Below are positions 34,701 through 46,700 of a stretch of 64,000 nt of DNA, piece after piece. The notes beneath the pieces were generated by a model. The model worked only from the letters and a program-made list of their open reading frames with translations, had not been told where the DNA came from and did no database searches. The stretch covers positions 2,976,001 through 3,040,000 of the forward strand of contig NC_067301.1 in assembly GCF_020740795.1 (NCBI RefSeq), read 5' to 3'. Every line of letters begins with the position of its first letter. Positions within the stretch are counted from its first letter, which is position 1. Position numbers and translations under genes: made by a program. Source of the stretch: Apus apus. Lineage: Eukaryota; Chordata; Aves; Apodiformes; Apodidae.

Positions 34701-37700
34701 GAGCTGTGGGGCTGCAGGGGCAGCAACAGAAAGATCCCTGCTGTGGGTAACCCCACGGGAAGTTCCCAGCAGCTGTCCTTCTGTGGGTTAAAAAGGGAAC
34801 GGTGACCATAGGAAAAGGGGATGTCCTGCTAGAAACCCCAAGGAACAGGAACAGAAGAACCTCAGAGAGCAGTGAGGAAACATCTTGGAGATGGTCCCAG
34901 AGCAACATTTTTTAGGGTAAGGAGGAAGTATATACAGGACAACAAATACTCTGACTGAGCACAGGGGGGGTCTGGGTTTTAACATGGACAAGGTGAAAGG
35001 GACTTTTAAATTGGCAAGACAGATCCAACCTAGGCCATGAGATCATTGTGCACCCCTGGGAACCACCATGAGGCTGCTCAGACTCCCCAGGAAGCCCAGC
35101 AGGGCCACTAGGGCTACATCTGCTCTTCCTGCCTGCTCTGGCACCAAACTGGTCCTGGGCAGCCCAGCTCCCTTTCCAGCCATCAACAAAGAGAACATGG
35201 GAATTCAACAAATTCCCTCACCCCAGCTGTGAGCTCTACAGAAGCCTGGGCAAAGCACTGGTCCAAGTTTTAAAGCTGTGGCAGTCAAGGAAGAAAGTGG
35301 TCACTAAAGTGAAGGTGCTGTGGCAGGTGGGCACAAGGTCTGGCATCTACCAGAGGCTCAGCACATCCCCGGGAACATGCATCCCCTCAGGGACACACCA
35401 GCCCTGAGACCAGGCACAGGAACAGTGCTCATGCTGGCCGGGCAAGCACAGCACCCTCCTGCTGTCCCCACCTGGCAGCTCATGGTGGCAGCTCTCCCTC
35501 TCCTGCACCCTGCAAGGGTCAGTCAGGCTCCTGACCACCAAAAGGGAGCTCAGAGCCCAGCCCCGAGGACAAACTCACCTGGACAGTTGCTGCCTTCTGC
35601 ATCAGCAGCTGCAGTCTTGCCATCAGAGCAGCATCCCAGCGGGGTGTTGTAACACGTCGCCCTCTCGATGGCTGGGGTGGAAGTTACCTGGCTTTCCTCC
35701 ACCTCCTCTTCCCCTGCAGGGCAGCAAGAGGAGCATTCACCAGCAGGAGGTAAGACCTCACCTCTGTGCCAGAGAAGGAGGCTGAGACACAGCTTCATCT
35801 TGTGAGGGACAGGGTATGGGTCAGCCAACCAACCTGCCAAGGCCAAGAGGAGCACACTCACCGGCAGAGCCTGCCCCGCTCGATTCCTGGTCTCCACTGA
35901 TGCCCATCTCTTGGTCTCCACTGCCTTCTGCACTGCCTGATTCCACGTAGGCAGGCTGGGGGGTGGCCAGAACCACTGGTGCAGTGGAGAGAGGGCGAAC
36001 AGTGGTCTTGTACACCCCGTGGGTCACCCACGGTGTAGTGGCTGGTCTGGCAGTCGTGACGCGCCTCGTTGTAGGGTGACCTGTCTCAGTAGACTTGGCT
36101 TCCAATGGGGGGGAGCTGGCAGCCAGCTCGGTGGGCTCTGGAGCCTGGGTGGTGAGCCGTGGTGGAGGAAGGATTAACTTGTCCAGGGGCAGTGTGGGAA
36201 GCGGTGTGGGTGGTGAGATGTGGCTGGTGTGAGTGATGGACTCTGAAAGGAGCAGCAGAACAAGGTAGGTTAGGAGGACAGGTCTGGAAAAGGCTGGCTA
36301 TGACATGGCTCAGGCACTTGCCCTGGGCAGTGCAGCTGCCACGAGGAGTCAGGGTACAGGGAGGAACTGCAGAGGGAGGCAGCCAGAGCCTGGTCCAGCA
36401 TCAGGCCTGAGAGCTGGCCCTGCCCCAGCACCCAGAGCCACAGGCACTCACCCTGGCACTGCCCCACGTGCTTCACCGTGATGAGCTGGCCCTGCCGGCA
36501 GGCGATGGTCTTCAGCTGGCACTGGTCCCCGTAGGTGACACCATCAGAGCCACACACCTGGGGGGCAGAGGGGAAATGTGAGCTGTGCCTCTGTCCTCCT
36601 CCAAGCCCTAGGCAAAACAGCCCGGTCTCTAACGCTGGGAGCAGAGGCCTTGCAGGGGTAAGGACGGGTCTGTACAGAGGGACCCAAGGGCGGGCGACAG
36701 AAGCCCAGGAGGGGAGCAGCTCAGAGATGCCAGATGGGGCACGGAGCACCCAGCTCTGCTAGGAGCCATCTCACCCACCCTTCCCTACACATCAAGGACA
36801 GTGAGACTAAATTTGCCTGCCTGCTCCTCATGGAGAGGAGAGACACCAGGCTCCCAGGCTGCCTGCACCAGCCCAGGGCAGCAGACCTGGCCCCATGTCC
36901 CCACGCACTGCTCAGCCCCCCACAAACCTTGGTCATGTTGGCCTCGGAGCAGAGCGGGGACGGGCACTCGCAGTGGGCAAAGCCATTCACTTCCACACAA
37001 GAGGCCCCAAACTCACAGCTCATCTCCTCACAGGATTTTGGGGCTGACGGGTCTGGAGTAGGGAGAGAGGCAGGAGAGATAAGCAACAAAAAAACACAAC
37101 AGTGACACAGGCTATGCTGAGCCAAAATCCCTCCCTCCTCCCAGCGGGTTTTAGCTCTCCCAGGGACTCGCCAGAGCAGCTCAGACTTTCACCACCCAGA
37201 GCAGCAGTCCCTGGTCACAGGAACCCAGCCAGGAGTGGAGGTCACAGCCCCTTGCCCCGAAGCACCAGGGTGGGAGGGAGGCATTTCTTCCCACTCGCCT
37301 GCCGTGGTACCCAAGCACTTCTCAGCAAGCTGCTGTGTGGCTCCCTCACCTTTCTCACAGCCAGTCATGCCCAGCTTGCTGCCGTTGGGGCACTGGTTGC
37401 ACTTCATGCCAGTGATACCAGTCTTGCAGGAGCACAGCCCAGTCATCTGCTCGCAGTCATCACGCACTGAGCCCACCGGGTCGCAGTTACAGGCTGAGCA
37501 AGAAGGCAGGGGGGAAAAAAAACAAAGAGGACACTGGTTTGCTGGGGGATATGTGGAGCAAAGCCAAGAGAAGAGCAAAGAGAAGTGTCCAGGGGAAGAC
37601 CATAATGCTGATTGACCCAAACCCAGCCTCCAGCACGACCCTCTGACCACCGTCCTATGGCTCGTGATCCCACATCCAACTCACAGGCACATGTGGGGAC

Positions 37701-40700
37701 CCCAGGGCTCATTCACAGTGGGCTCAAGCAGCCCTGCAGCACATCTGGCCAGGATGGAGGGAGGCACCATCTCCTAGCCAAGCTGCACCACAGGGGTCAC
37801 CCTGTCTGTCTTGCATGGAGCGAGAAGCTCTGCAGAAACACCCGCTGGAGGCGACTGAAAACGGGACCGACACCAGGGGTGATTGAAACAGAACGGTACA
37901 CCCTGCACGGCTTGAGCCCCGGGGAGCAGGGCAGGGTGGAGAGCTGCAGGGACAAGGGCCCAGGGACAAGGGCCACGGGCCCAGGGACAGGGGCCACTCA
38001 CGGGTGCAGCCGCTCTTGCTGTCGGTGACGATGCCGCGGAAGTTCCAGAAGCCGGGCTCGCAGCGGTCGCACTTCAGGCCCCCCACGCCCGGCTTGCAGG
38101 AGCACTGCCCTGTGCCCGGGTCACAGGCTCCCCCGTAGGAGCCGTAGGGGTTGCACTGGCAGGTGCCTGTGAGACAGAGGGAGGACGTGAGGTTGAATCC
38201 GGCTAAGGGGATCCTGGGAGAGTTGGAGCGTTCAGCCTTGGAGAAGTGAAGGTTTGGGGAGACCCTAGAGCACCTTCCAGTGCCTGAAGCAGCTCCAGGA
38301 AAGCTGGGGAGGGGCTTTTTGCCAAAGAGGGCAGTGATAGGACAAGGGGTAATGGTTTTAAACTGAAAGAGGGGCAATTTAGGTTAGATATTAGGAAGGA
38401 ATTCTTCACCATGAGGGTGGTAAGGTGCTGGAGGTGTTCAAGGCCAGGTTGGACGAGGCTTCATGCAGCCTGGTCTGTGGGAGGTGTCCCTGCTCACAGC
38501 AGGGAGGTTGAATCCTGATGATCTTTAAGGTCCCTTCCAACCTTCACCATTCTGGGATTCTATCATGCTGGGGGTATCCTGGGGGCTGCAGCTACTGAGC
38601 TCCTGAGCCCGGGCAGGAATGTGACCTCAGGCTGGGCAGGAGGTTCCACCAGCTGCTCTCAGCACTCCTCCTCTGCCCCAGCTACAAGGGGGAACTAAAC
38701 CTCCAAGGACTAACCCACTTGCTTTGCTGTCATCAAGAACTCATCCCTCATTAACATCAAAGAGGGAGGAAGCTATTAGAAGTTTATTATTAATTCATTA
38801 ATTAGGAACTTGATGGAGGGAAATGATCCAAAGATAAGACAGAGAGACGCTCTCTTTATCCACAGGGAGCAGTAGAAAGGGGACATGGGGAAGAGCTGGA
38901 GAGAAAAGCAGACCTTGGGAGCTGCAAGTAGGGTGCATATGGATATCCCCAGGCTGCCAGAGGCAGGGAAATGGCATGTCCAGAACAGGCAGCAGTGGAT
39001 AAATCTGTCCTCAGTGATTCAAGCTGCTGGTTAAGTGGTAATTACCTCCTGAAATATGCTTGCTGCTGACAGAGGTGGGACAGAAACTGCTGGGAAACTG
39101 AATCCCACACAGCTTTGGGAAGCTGTGTCCATGGACTGCAGAGCAGGGGACAGGATCTCCATCAGAGAGATAGGGGAACATCACCACCTGCCACTGGCAG
39201 GGCAATGCTGAAAGAAAAATACTCATCTCCTCCCTAGCATCACTCCGACCAGCTCCTCCTGGCTCTGGCAGTGTTCTGCTTTCAGCAGTCAAAATGTGAC
39301 AAGTAGTCCCCCTTGGCCAGAACCCACCTTGGCCCCCCCCAGAGATCTCTGGAGATTCTCTGAAGGCTGCTGCTTTTTAACTGATATGACATGTTAAGCA
39401 GCACGAGACCCTCACCGAGCAGCTGTGAGCCAGGCCCAAGCCCAGTGTGAACGTGTCTCTGTGGGCTGATGTGTTTCCCTAAGACCTGGCCACAGCTTCA
39501 GCTGCTGAGGGGTTTGCTAATGCCTTTCAAAAGTGTCTTCTGGTAAAGGGCTGACTCTGATAAGTATTTAATAAATATTAATGAAATATCTGCCAGCTCA
39601 AATTCCTGCACAGTGCAGTCCCCTGCTAGTCACTGGGCCTGGGGTGGCCCTGCAGAAGGTCCTGGATGAACCCAAAGGCTCTGTCCCACCTCAGCCTGCA
39701 CTGCAAGGGTACAAGCACTGGTTTTGTCACTCAGGCTGCTGAAAAGCCCTAAGCCTTGAGCAATGGGTTGAAGGCACAGAGGGCAAGGACCATCTTCTGC
39801 GGTGTCCAACATGGACTCAGCACCAGGCAAGTTCTGAGCCACTGCCCTGTCTGCCTGCACTTCAGAGGGACTTAGAGCTGAAGTTGACTCAGGGTGTTTG
39901 AAAGGACAAGAGCATCACTAGTAGATACAGAAGGTGAAGCAGGCACACATCTCCACGTGTGCATGCTGTGAGCCTGGAGCTGGGGATAAACAGAGGCTTT
40001 TTGAGCCTGGGAGGTCACTAGTGAGCTAAGGAATGGGGAAGGTCCACCTTCCTTTGCTTCCCCTGGCATGCGACCCCAGGTTCCACCACCCATTTGATTT
40101 CTCCTGCCTTCCAGCCATCCTTGAAGATCCTCCATGGCCCCCCAACAGCAAACACAATATTCACTCACTTGGGCATCCAGCTGCACCCACTCCCAGTGCC
40201 AAGGTCATGTTGTCTGGGCAGCATCCATAGATGGTCTGGCTGCAGTGCACAACCAGGAGAGGTGGCGGGGTGGTGGCGAGGGCTGCAGAGGAAGGTGGAG
40301 AGGCAGAAGGTTATCTTGGGCAGACAGGCTGCCTCAGGGCAGTGCTGTTGATCTATGGATGGATCAAGCAGCTAGCAGCATTCCTGCAAAGCCACATGGT
40401 CCTTGCAGAGGTGCTGGGAACGGGCAATGAGGTGAGGTCCTTGGCCAGGGGAAGCACTGGCCGTGAAACAGGAATGATGCAGTGGGGATCAGCAACCCAA
40501 GGTGGACACTGCTGTGTCCTTGGTGGGGATCAGCAACCCAAGGTGGACACTGCTGTGTCCTTGGTGGGGGTCAGCAACCCAGCGTGGACACTGCTGTGTC
40601 CTTGGTGAGCACTTCCTTGCTCAATCCCAGGGCAAGGGCAGGTGGCACCTCCTGGCACTGGGCTGGGGACCAGTGCACACAGGCTGTGTCAGCCTGGGGG

Positions 40701-43700
40701 GCTGGCTGCCTTGGGGGCACTCACCACGGCAGGCTCCTTGGCTAGTGACATAGAGATCCTGGCGTTTTTCACACCGTGTCTTCTTCAGCTCACACTCGTT
40801 GGTGTAGGTCACACCATCAGAGCCACACACCTGCCAGGACACGGAGGGAAGCTGCTCAGGGCAGTCCCTGGCACAGGAAGGCAGGTTCCCCTACCCATGG
40901 GATGCCCTCTCCTGCCCAGGAAGCATGCAGGAAGGCCACCAGGGAGAAGAGAGGAGGAGAGCAAGGCCCGCAGCAGGCAGCCTGGGGCTGCTGGGGGTGC
41001 CTACCGGGCTGCGTGGCACTGCCAGGCAGGTGAAGTCACACACACAACGATCGTCCTCCGCGTCCTCGTCCCACCAGCCCCCGAACTGCCGGCACCGCTC
41101 CTGCTCACACTCGCTGCCGTCGCCGGAGCCCGAGCCCCCCGAGCCACACTCTGCAGCCAAGGAGGAGGGTGGTGAGGCAGGGCTGGCAGCCCAGCAGGGC
41201 AGAGGTAGGGGAAAGCAGAGGGGATGGGGACAAAGCCCTGGCACAAAGCTGTGCCCCGCACAGGGGGTGCAGCTCCCGGCTGCTCATCCAAATCGCAGCC
41301 AATTTAAGCTCTTCAGCACAGGCAACGCCAGAACCCTGGGCCCAGGTGGACCAGGGTGCTCATCAGGACCTCCCACAAGGTCCCTCTGCCTTGGAGAAAA
41401 GAGATTCCCCCACCACTGTCAGAAGATGGTGCCAAGTCTACATCACAGAAACCATAAAGGGATGCTTCAGCATGTGGCCTGAGGTCCTCCCTGCAGCGTC
41501 ACCACAGGAGCAGAAGCAAGGATCCCACAGCTGCCTGGAGGTCTGACAGTGAGCAGCCATGCACGGGAGCAAGGGCTGCCACTCGCCTTGCTGACAGCTT
41601 CACTCCATGCTTTGATCCAACTCCTTCCCCTTCTCCTGCCTTCCCAAACACACAGTGCAGCAGGGAGGCTGCTGCTGCTAATATAAAGATGGAAACCAGA
41701 GCAGAGGAAGGGATGGGATTTGGGTTTAGCTTGAAGGTCAGTTTGGCAGATATTGTTAACAATACATAAAGTCTGTCCCCAGCCTGGCTGCCTCTCCATA
41801 AGGTGCTCGGAGCTTCAGCAGCAAGACAGACACTGCTGATTTCAAAGGCTTCTAAAGGGGAAGTGGGGGAAGGAAAACCTGGCCCTTTTTATTGAGTGAT
41901 CAAAGGCTGGGATTTGGCATTACACAGAGAATTATTTAAGATCTTATCCCAGAGGGACATCAACCTGAAATTCCCCAAGGAGGGCTGTGATCAAACACCA
42001 TGTTATGTCTTCCCCTCTCCCTAAGCTCTGCCATAGCACTGAAGTCCTTTCCAGCTAGACTACATGTGCAATGAGCCAGAGAATCTCAGCTCACCAGGTC
42101 AGCACATCACAGTGCTGATGTTTACCTGCCTCCTGTGCTGAGATTCAGCTCAAAGTTCACCCACAGCCTTCCCCTCCAGTGGGAAAACTCAGCAGGTTCC
42201 TACTCCTTAGCCTGGCCCAGCATGATACAGCCAACAGTGACCTCCCCAGGTGCTCAGAACGGAGTCAGCAATGGCCACAGGCCAGTCCCCAGGGCAGAGG
42301 GAAGTGGCAGCCAGGCTCCCTGCCCCAGGCACTGCTCTGTTCCCCCTGCTGAAGTGTGAAATTACAGCAGAGATCATCTCCTGCCCACCCCTCAGGTGGT
42401 GGCATCTCTCCTCACTGCTGGGTGCAGACGAAGGGGGAAAGGGAGATGGCAGGCAGGGTGCTGGGTGGCCAGAAGCCAGGAGGGAAGGAAAGGGCTGTTG
42501 GCATGGCACCTGCTGAGCTGGGGACACTGGGGGTGTCACAGAGCACCACGCCTGAGCCCCACACCACAGGTCTGACATGGTGTCTGGGCACAGCAGAGCA
42601 GCCAGGGCAAGAACCCGCCGCGAGGTTTGGTCCTTCCTCACCCTTCTCCCCCACCCCCCCCCGGCCGTGAGGGAACAGTGGCAACCTACCGTCCTCACAT
42701 GGCCCCATCCTGGCCACCTCGATGCTCTTCTTCTGCTGGCAGGAGGCCACCTGCAGCTCGCACGGGCTGTGGTAGGTGAGGCCGTCGGAGCCGCAGAGCG
42801 GGGCGCGGGGCTGCCCCTCGCAGCGCGGGCACACGCACTGCCCGCCCACGCAGCGGCTGCCGAAGGAGCAGACCGTGCTGCCGCAGGACTCTGGGGGGGA
42901 CACAGAGGGGGAGCCGCCGTCAGACCACCTGGGGACCCCCGCAGGCAACAGTCACAGAGCTGGGAACCGGCCGACGCCGTGCCCTCGGAGCTGAACGCTC
43001 CTTCCCCAGAGCTGGTTTGAACCACGCGAGGACCTACACTGGGCAGTGACAGTGCTGAGCACTTCTGCACCCAGCAGCACCCGTGGGTGGTGTGTCCAGC
43101 AGCTGCTTCTAGCACACCAAGTAAGAAATCCCCTTTGTTCTCATGGTGGCTTCAGCCTCCCCCTGCTCACAGCACCCGTGGAGCATCAAGCCATCTGTCA
43201 CACTCGGTTGCTCTTCTCTCCCAAACTTAAGAGAGGGGTCTCTGTGCACATTCAGCCTTGGGACAGACCCAGCTGGAACAGGTCTAATCAGGCTCAAAGC
43301 ATTGCTTTCACTGGAGTAGCATTTGTCCTAACGGAGAACCCAGGCAGGGCTTTTAATTCATTAAGAAATTAGCAGAGCCAGTTCCCTGGCCTGGGGAGTG
43401 GGGAGGAAACACATGAGCCAAGAGGAATTAACCCCATGGGACGGAGGGGAGGGAAAGCAACTGAGATGAACTGTGTGATCAAACAGACCCTCAGTGCCCA
43501 GTCTGGTGGCAGCTATCACCATGTTCTTATCCTAGTTTCTTTGCTTGGCTCACTGGACATTGGCCCAATTTCTGTGCTTGCCTCAGACAGGTAACAAAGA
43601 GGGCAGATACCACCCATGATGCACAGCTGGGGCTACAAAGGAGAAGCTGCTTGAGAAACTCGAGATACCCAATTCTTGTGAAGCCAAAAGGGAAGGGCAC

Positions 43701-46700
43701 AAGGTGAAAAGCCTCAGGCAGGTTCTCCAAGTGACCACCCAGGGCCAGGCTGCTGAGGGTTCCCGAGCAAGCCCTGTCACTGTGGAGCTGACATCCTCCT
43801 GGGAAGTCCCAAAAACAAGCAATAAAGGCAGAAGGAAGAACACCAGTGAGACCCTCCACACATCACGACCCTGGGGTTTCATTGGTGCCTCCCAGGGCTG
43901 TCAAACCCACGGGAGAGCCACGAGTGACAGCTTGGACAGCCACGGCCAGGCAGCTCAGCGGGGCCCGCTCTCTGAAATGCCACCAGCAGGAGTGAGAGGA
44001 GGGACGGAGGGGACCTTGCCAGACTCACTGCAGTCTCCTTGGGCAGCCACCACGATGTTGGTCTGCTGGGTGCAGGCCCGGACGTGGAGCTCACACTCGC
44101 TGCCGTAGGTGTTGCCGTCGGTGCCGCAGACGGGCTGTGAGGAGGGGACACACTCGGTGGGACACACGCACCGCCCCGTCTCGGCCTCACAGATGGCCCC
44201 AAACTGGCACTTCCCACATCGGTCTGCACGGGAAGAACAAAACTGCAGGTCAGGCAGGCACCGTAGGAGCATTTCGGCTGGAAACGAGCTTGAAGATCAT
44301 CAAGTCCAACCGGTAAAATTCGTCGCCGCTTAACGACGAGCAGGAACAAAACCCCACTGTGACCTTCTCCCCCAAGGTCACCCCCCGTGGGTGCTGGCAG
44401 CTTCAGCAGGAGCTGGCATCCCAGGGCACAGTGCAAGGGAAGGAGCCAAGGTGGGGGCTGCAGGAGGAGGGAGAGCCAGGCTGGGAGGCAGAGAAGCAGT
44501 AACTACTCATCAAAGCCATCAGGGCCAGGATTAATGGGCCTGCAGTGTCATGGGGCTGTGCTGTGACAGCTGAACAGGAGGTGGGGGAGAGCACGGGGTC
44601 TGAGAGCAATTAGGAGGAGCAATAAGTCAGTTCCAGCCTCGGGAGGAGCAGCACAGGGGCTGGTCTCCCCTGGGAGAGAGGTGGCAGAATTCCCACCCAG
44701 CAGGTCAGCAGGGCAGGAGGAGGTGGTCAGCTGGGAAGGGGGACACTGTCTTCCTCTAGCTTACCAGGGTGGACACATGTAGAACCAGTTCAGAGCACCC
44801 TGCCACCTCCTCAGTGGGATCCTCAGCCCTCCTGCTCCAGGCACACACAGGTTTGGTGCAGAGAAGACATTTATCTCTGCAATAACTCACTTGCAAAGGA
44901 GCTGTCACTCCTTGCAGGAGAGACCAGACTCCAGCCAGCACATCTCCTCCTCTCCTGACTCCTGGGTATTTAGTGATTCACAGTTTCATTTCCTCTTTCA
45001 GACCAGTGCCCCTCTTCCCTCTCTGCCATTCAATTCATGAAGAATTTGGCTCAAAGATGTTGTTTTGTTTTGTTTGTTTTTTCTTTCACACAGCAGCTTC
45101 TGCCTTTGCACAGGGGAGGGAAGATGCAACAACCCCCTGCTTGGTTTGTGGAGACTGTTGGCCAGGAGGTTTCTCTCCGGAGCACAAAGCTTGCAGCCAT
45201 GCTGGGGTCAGGAGTGGGGCCCTTCATCTGCAGACCAGGGCAGCTCCTCCCTCCAGGGCACTCAGTGCCTGTGCTTGACAACTGAAGGATTTGCATCCTC
45301 CACTCTTTCTCCTGTAACCACGTGGAGTTGGTACCAGCATTTCCTTCTGGCCCGAACCCCACTGAGCCCTCTCTGCTCTGCTGCAGCAGGGAACTCCACA
45401 AGTGGGCAGAGGGGCTCTTTCCTTTCTGGTGGAAGGGTCTTCTTTTTCTCTTGTGCCCTTACAGCTCAGGAGTGTGTTCCCCAAGCAGGACTGCACAGTG
45501 CAGCTCAGGAGGGAAATAACCTCGATGGATTAAGCCCAGCCTTGCCTTGCTGTGCCTCACCAAGCCACACCAGCCCTGGGTGGGAAGCCAGGCACCAGCT
45601 CCTGATACCCCTCCTGAAGGTTAGGGGCAGAAAGACTGTATTTTGATCAAAAAATGGCAAGCAGCTTAGCCCTGCCTGACCACCTGGCAGGTTTTGCCCT
45701 GGGAGGACCCAGCCAGCTGGGGCTGTGCCCATCTGCAAACATTTTCTGCCTGGCCAAGCTGTGTTGGTGCAAAGAGAGGGCTTGCAGGTGGAACTGCTGC
45801 GCACGGGTTTGAGTTGCAGATGCTACACGGTGGCAACCAAAGTGCAAAGACACCCCAACAGCCCTAACTCCCCATGGAAAGACACCCCAACAGCACTATC
45901 TCCCCATGGAAAGAAAGCTCAACATCCCTAACTCCCCACAGAAAGACACCCCAACAGCCTTATCCAACAGCCCTAACCCCCCATGGAAAGACACCCCAAC
46001 AGCCCTAACTCCCCATGGACAGACACCCCAACAGCCTTATCCAACAGCCCTATCTCCCCATGGAAAGACACCCCAACAGCCTTATCCAACAGCCCTATCT
46101 CCCCATGGAAAGACACCCCAACAGCCCTAACTCCCCACGGAAAGACACCACAACAGCCCTAAGTCCCCATGGAAAGACACCCCAACAGCCTTATCTCCTC
46201 ATGCTTAAGACACCACCTGCTCTCAGCAGGCAAACCCAGCACCAGAAGGAACCCCAGAGAAGGGCTCTTACCGCAGGGCCCCTTGTGTTTCACTTTGATC
46301 TCCCTCTTGAGGACACAGGCCATGGAGTCCAGCTCGCAGGGGTTGCCGTAGGTGCGGTTGTCGCTGCCGCACACGGGGTCGTAGCGGCCCTGGCAGACCT
46401 GCTGGCACTCACACACAGCCTCCTGGTTCTTCACCACACAGGTGGCCCCAAAGGTGCACTCCACGCTCAGGCACGGGCTGGGAGTGCCCAGGTCTGCAAG
46501 GAGGACAAGGAGAGAAAGGCACCAGCCTCAGAGCGCTGCCTGCCCCGCTGCCCCAGGGCACAGCACTGCATGCCAGCTGCCCCAGCCTCCAGCCACCCCT
46601 GCCTCCCCCAAGCCCTGGCAAAGGCTTCAGTGCTCCTGGCCTTGGCACCAGCCCAGCCCCTGCACCCTCCATGCCACCCCGACATGCCCGGCTCAGCATC

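Larger units (their letters stand above)
44224..46271 (-). other. AGRN: AGRN intron between FS5 and FS6
   Basis: 2.05 kb. It holds the 32/45-bp minisatellite at its 5' end and a short CR1-like scrap at its 3' end. Nothing else recognised. Confidence 0.85.
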
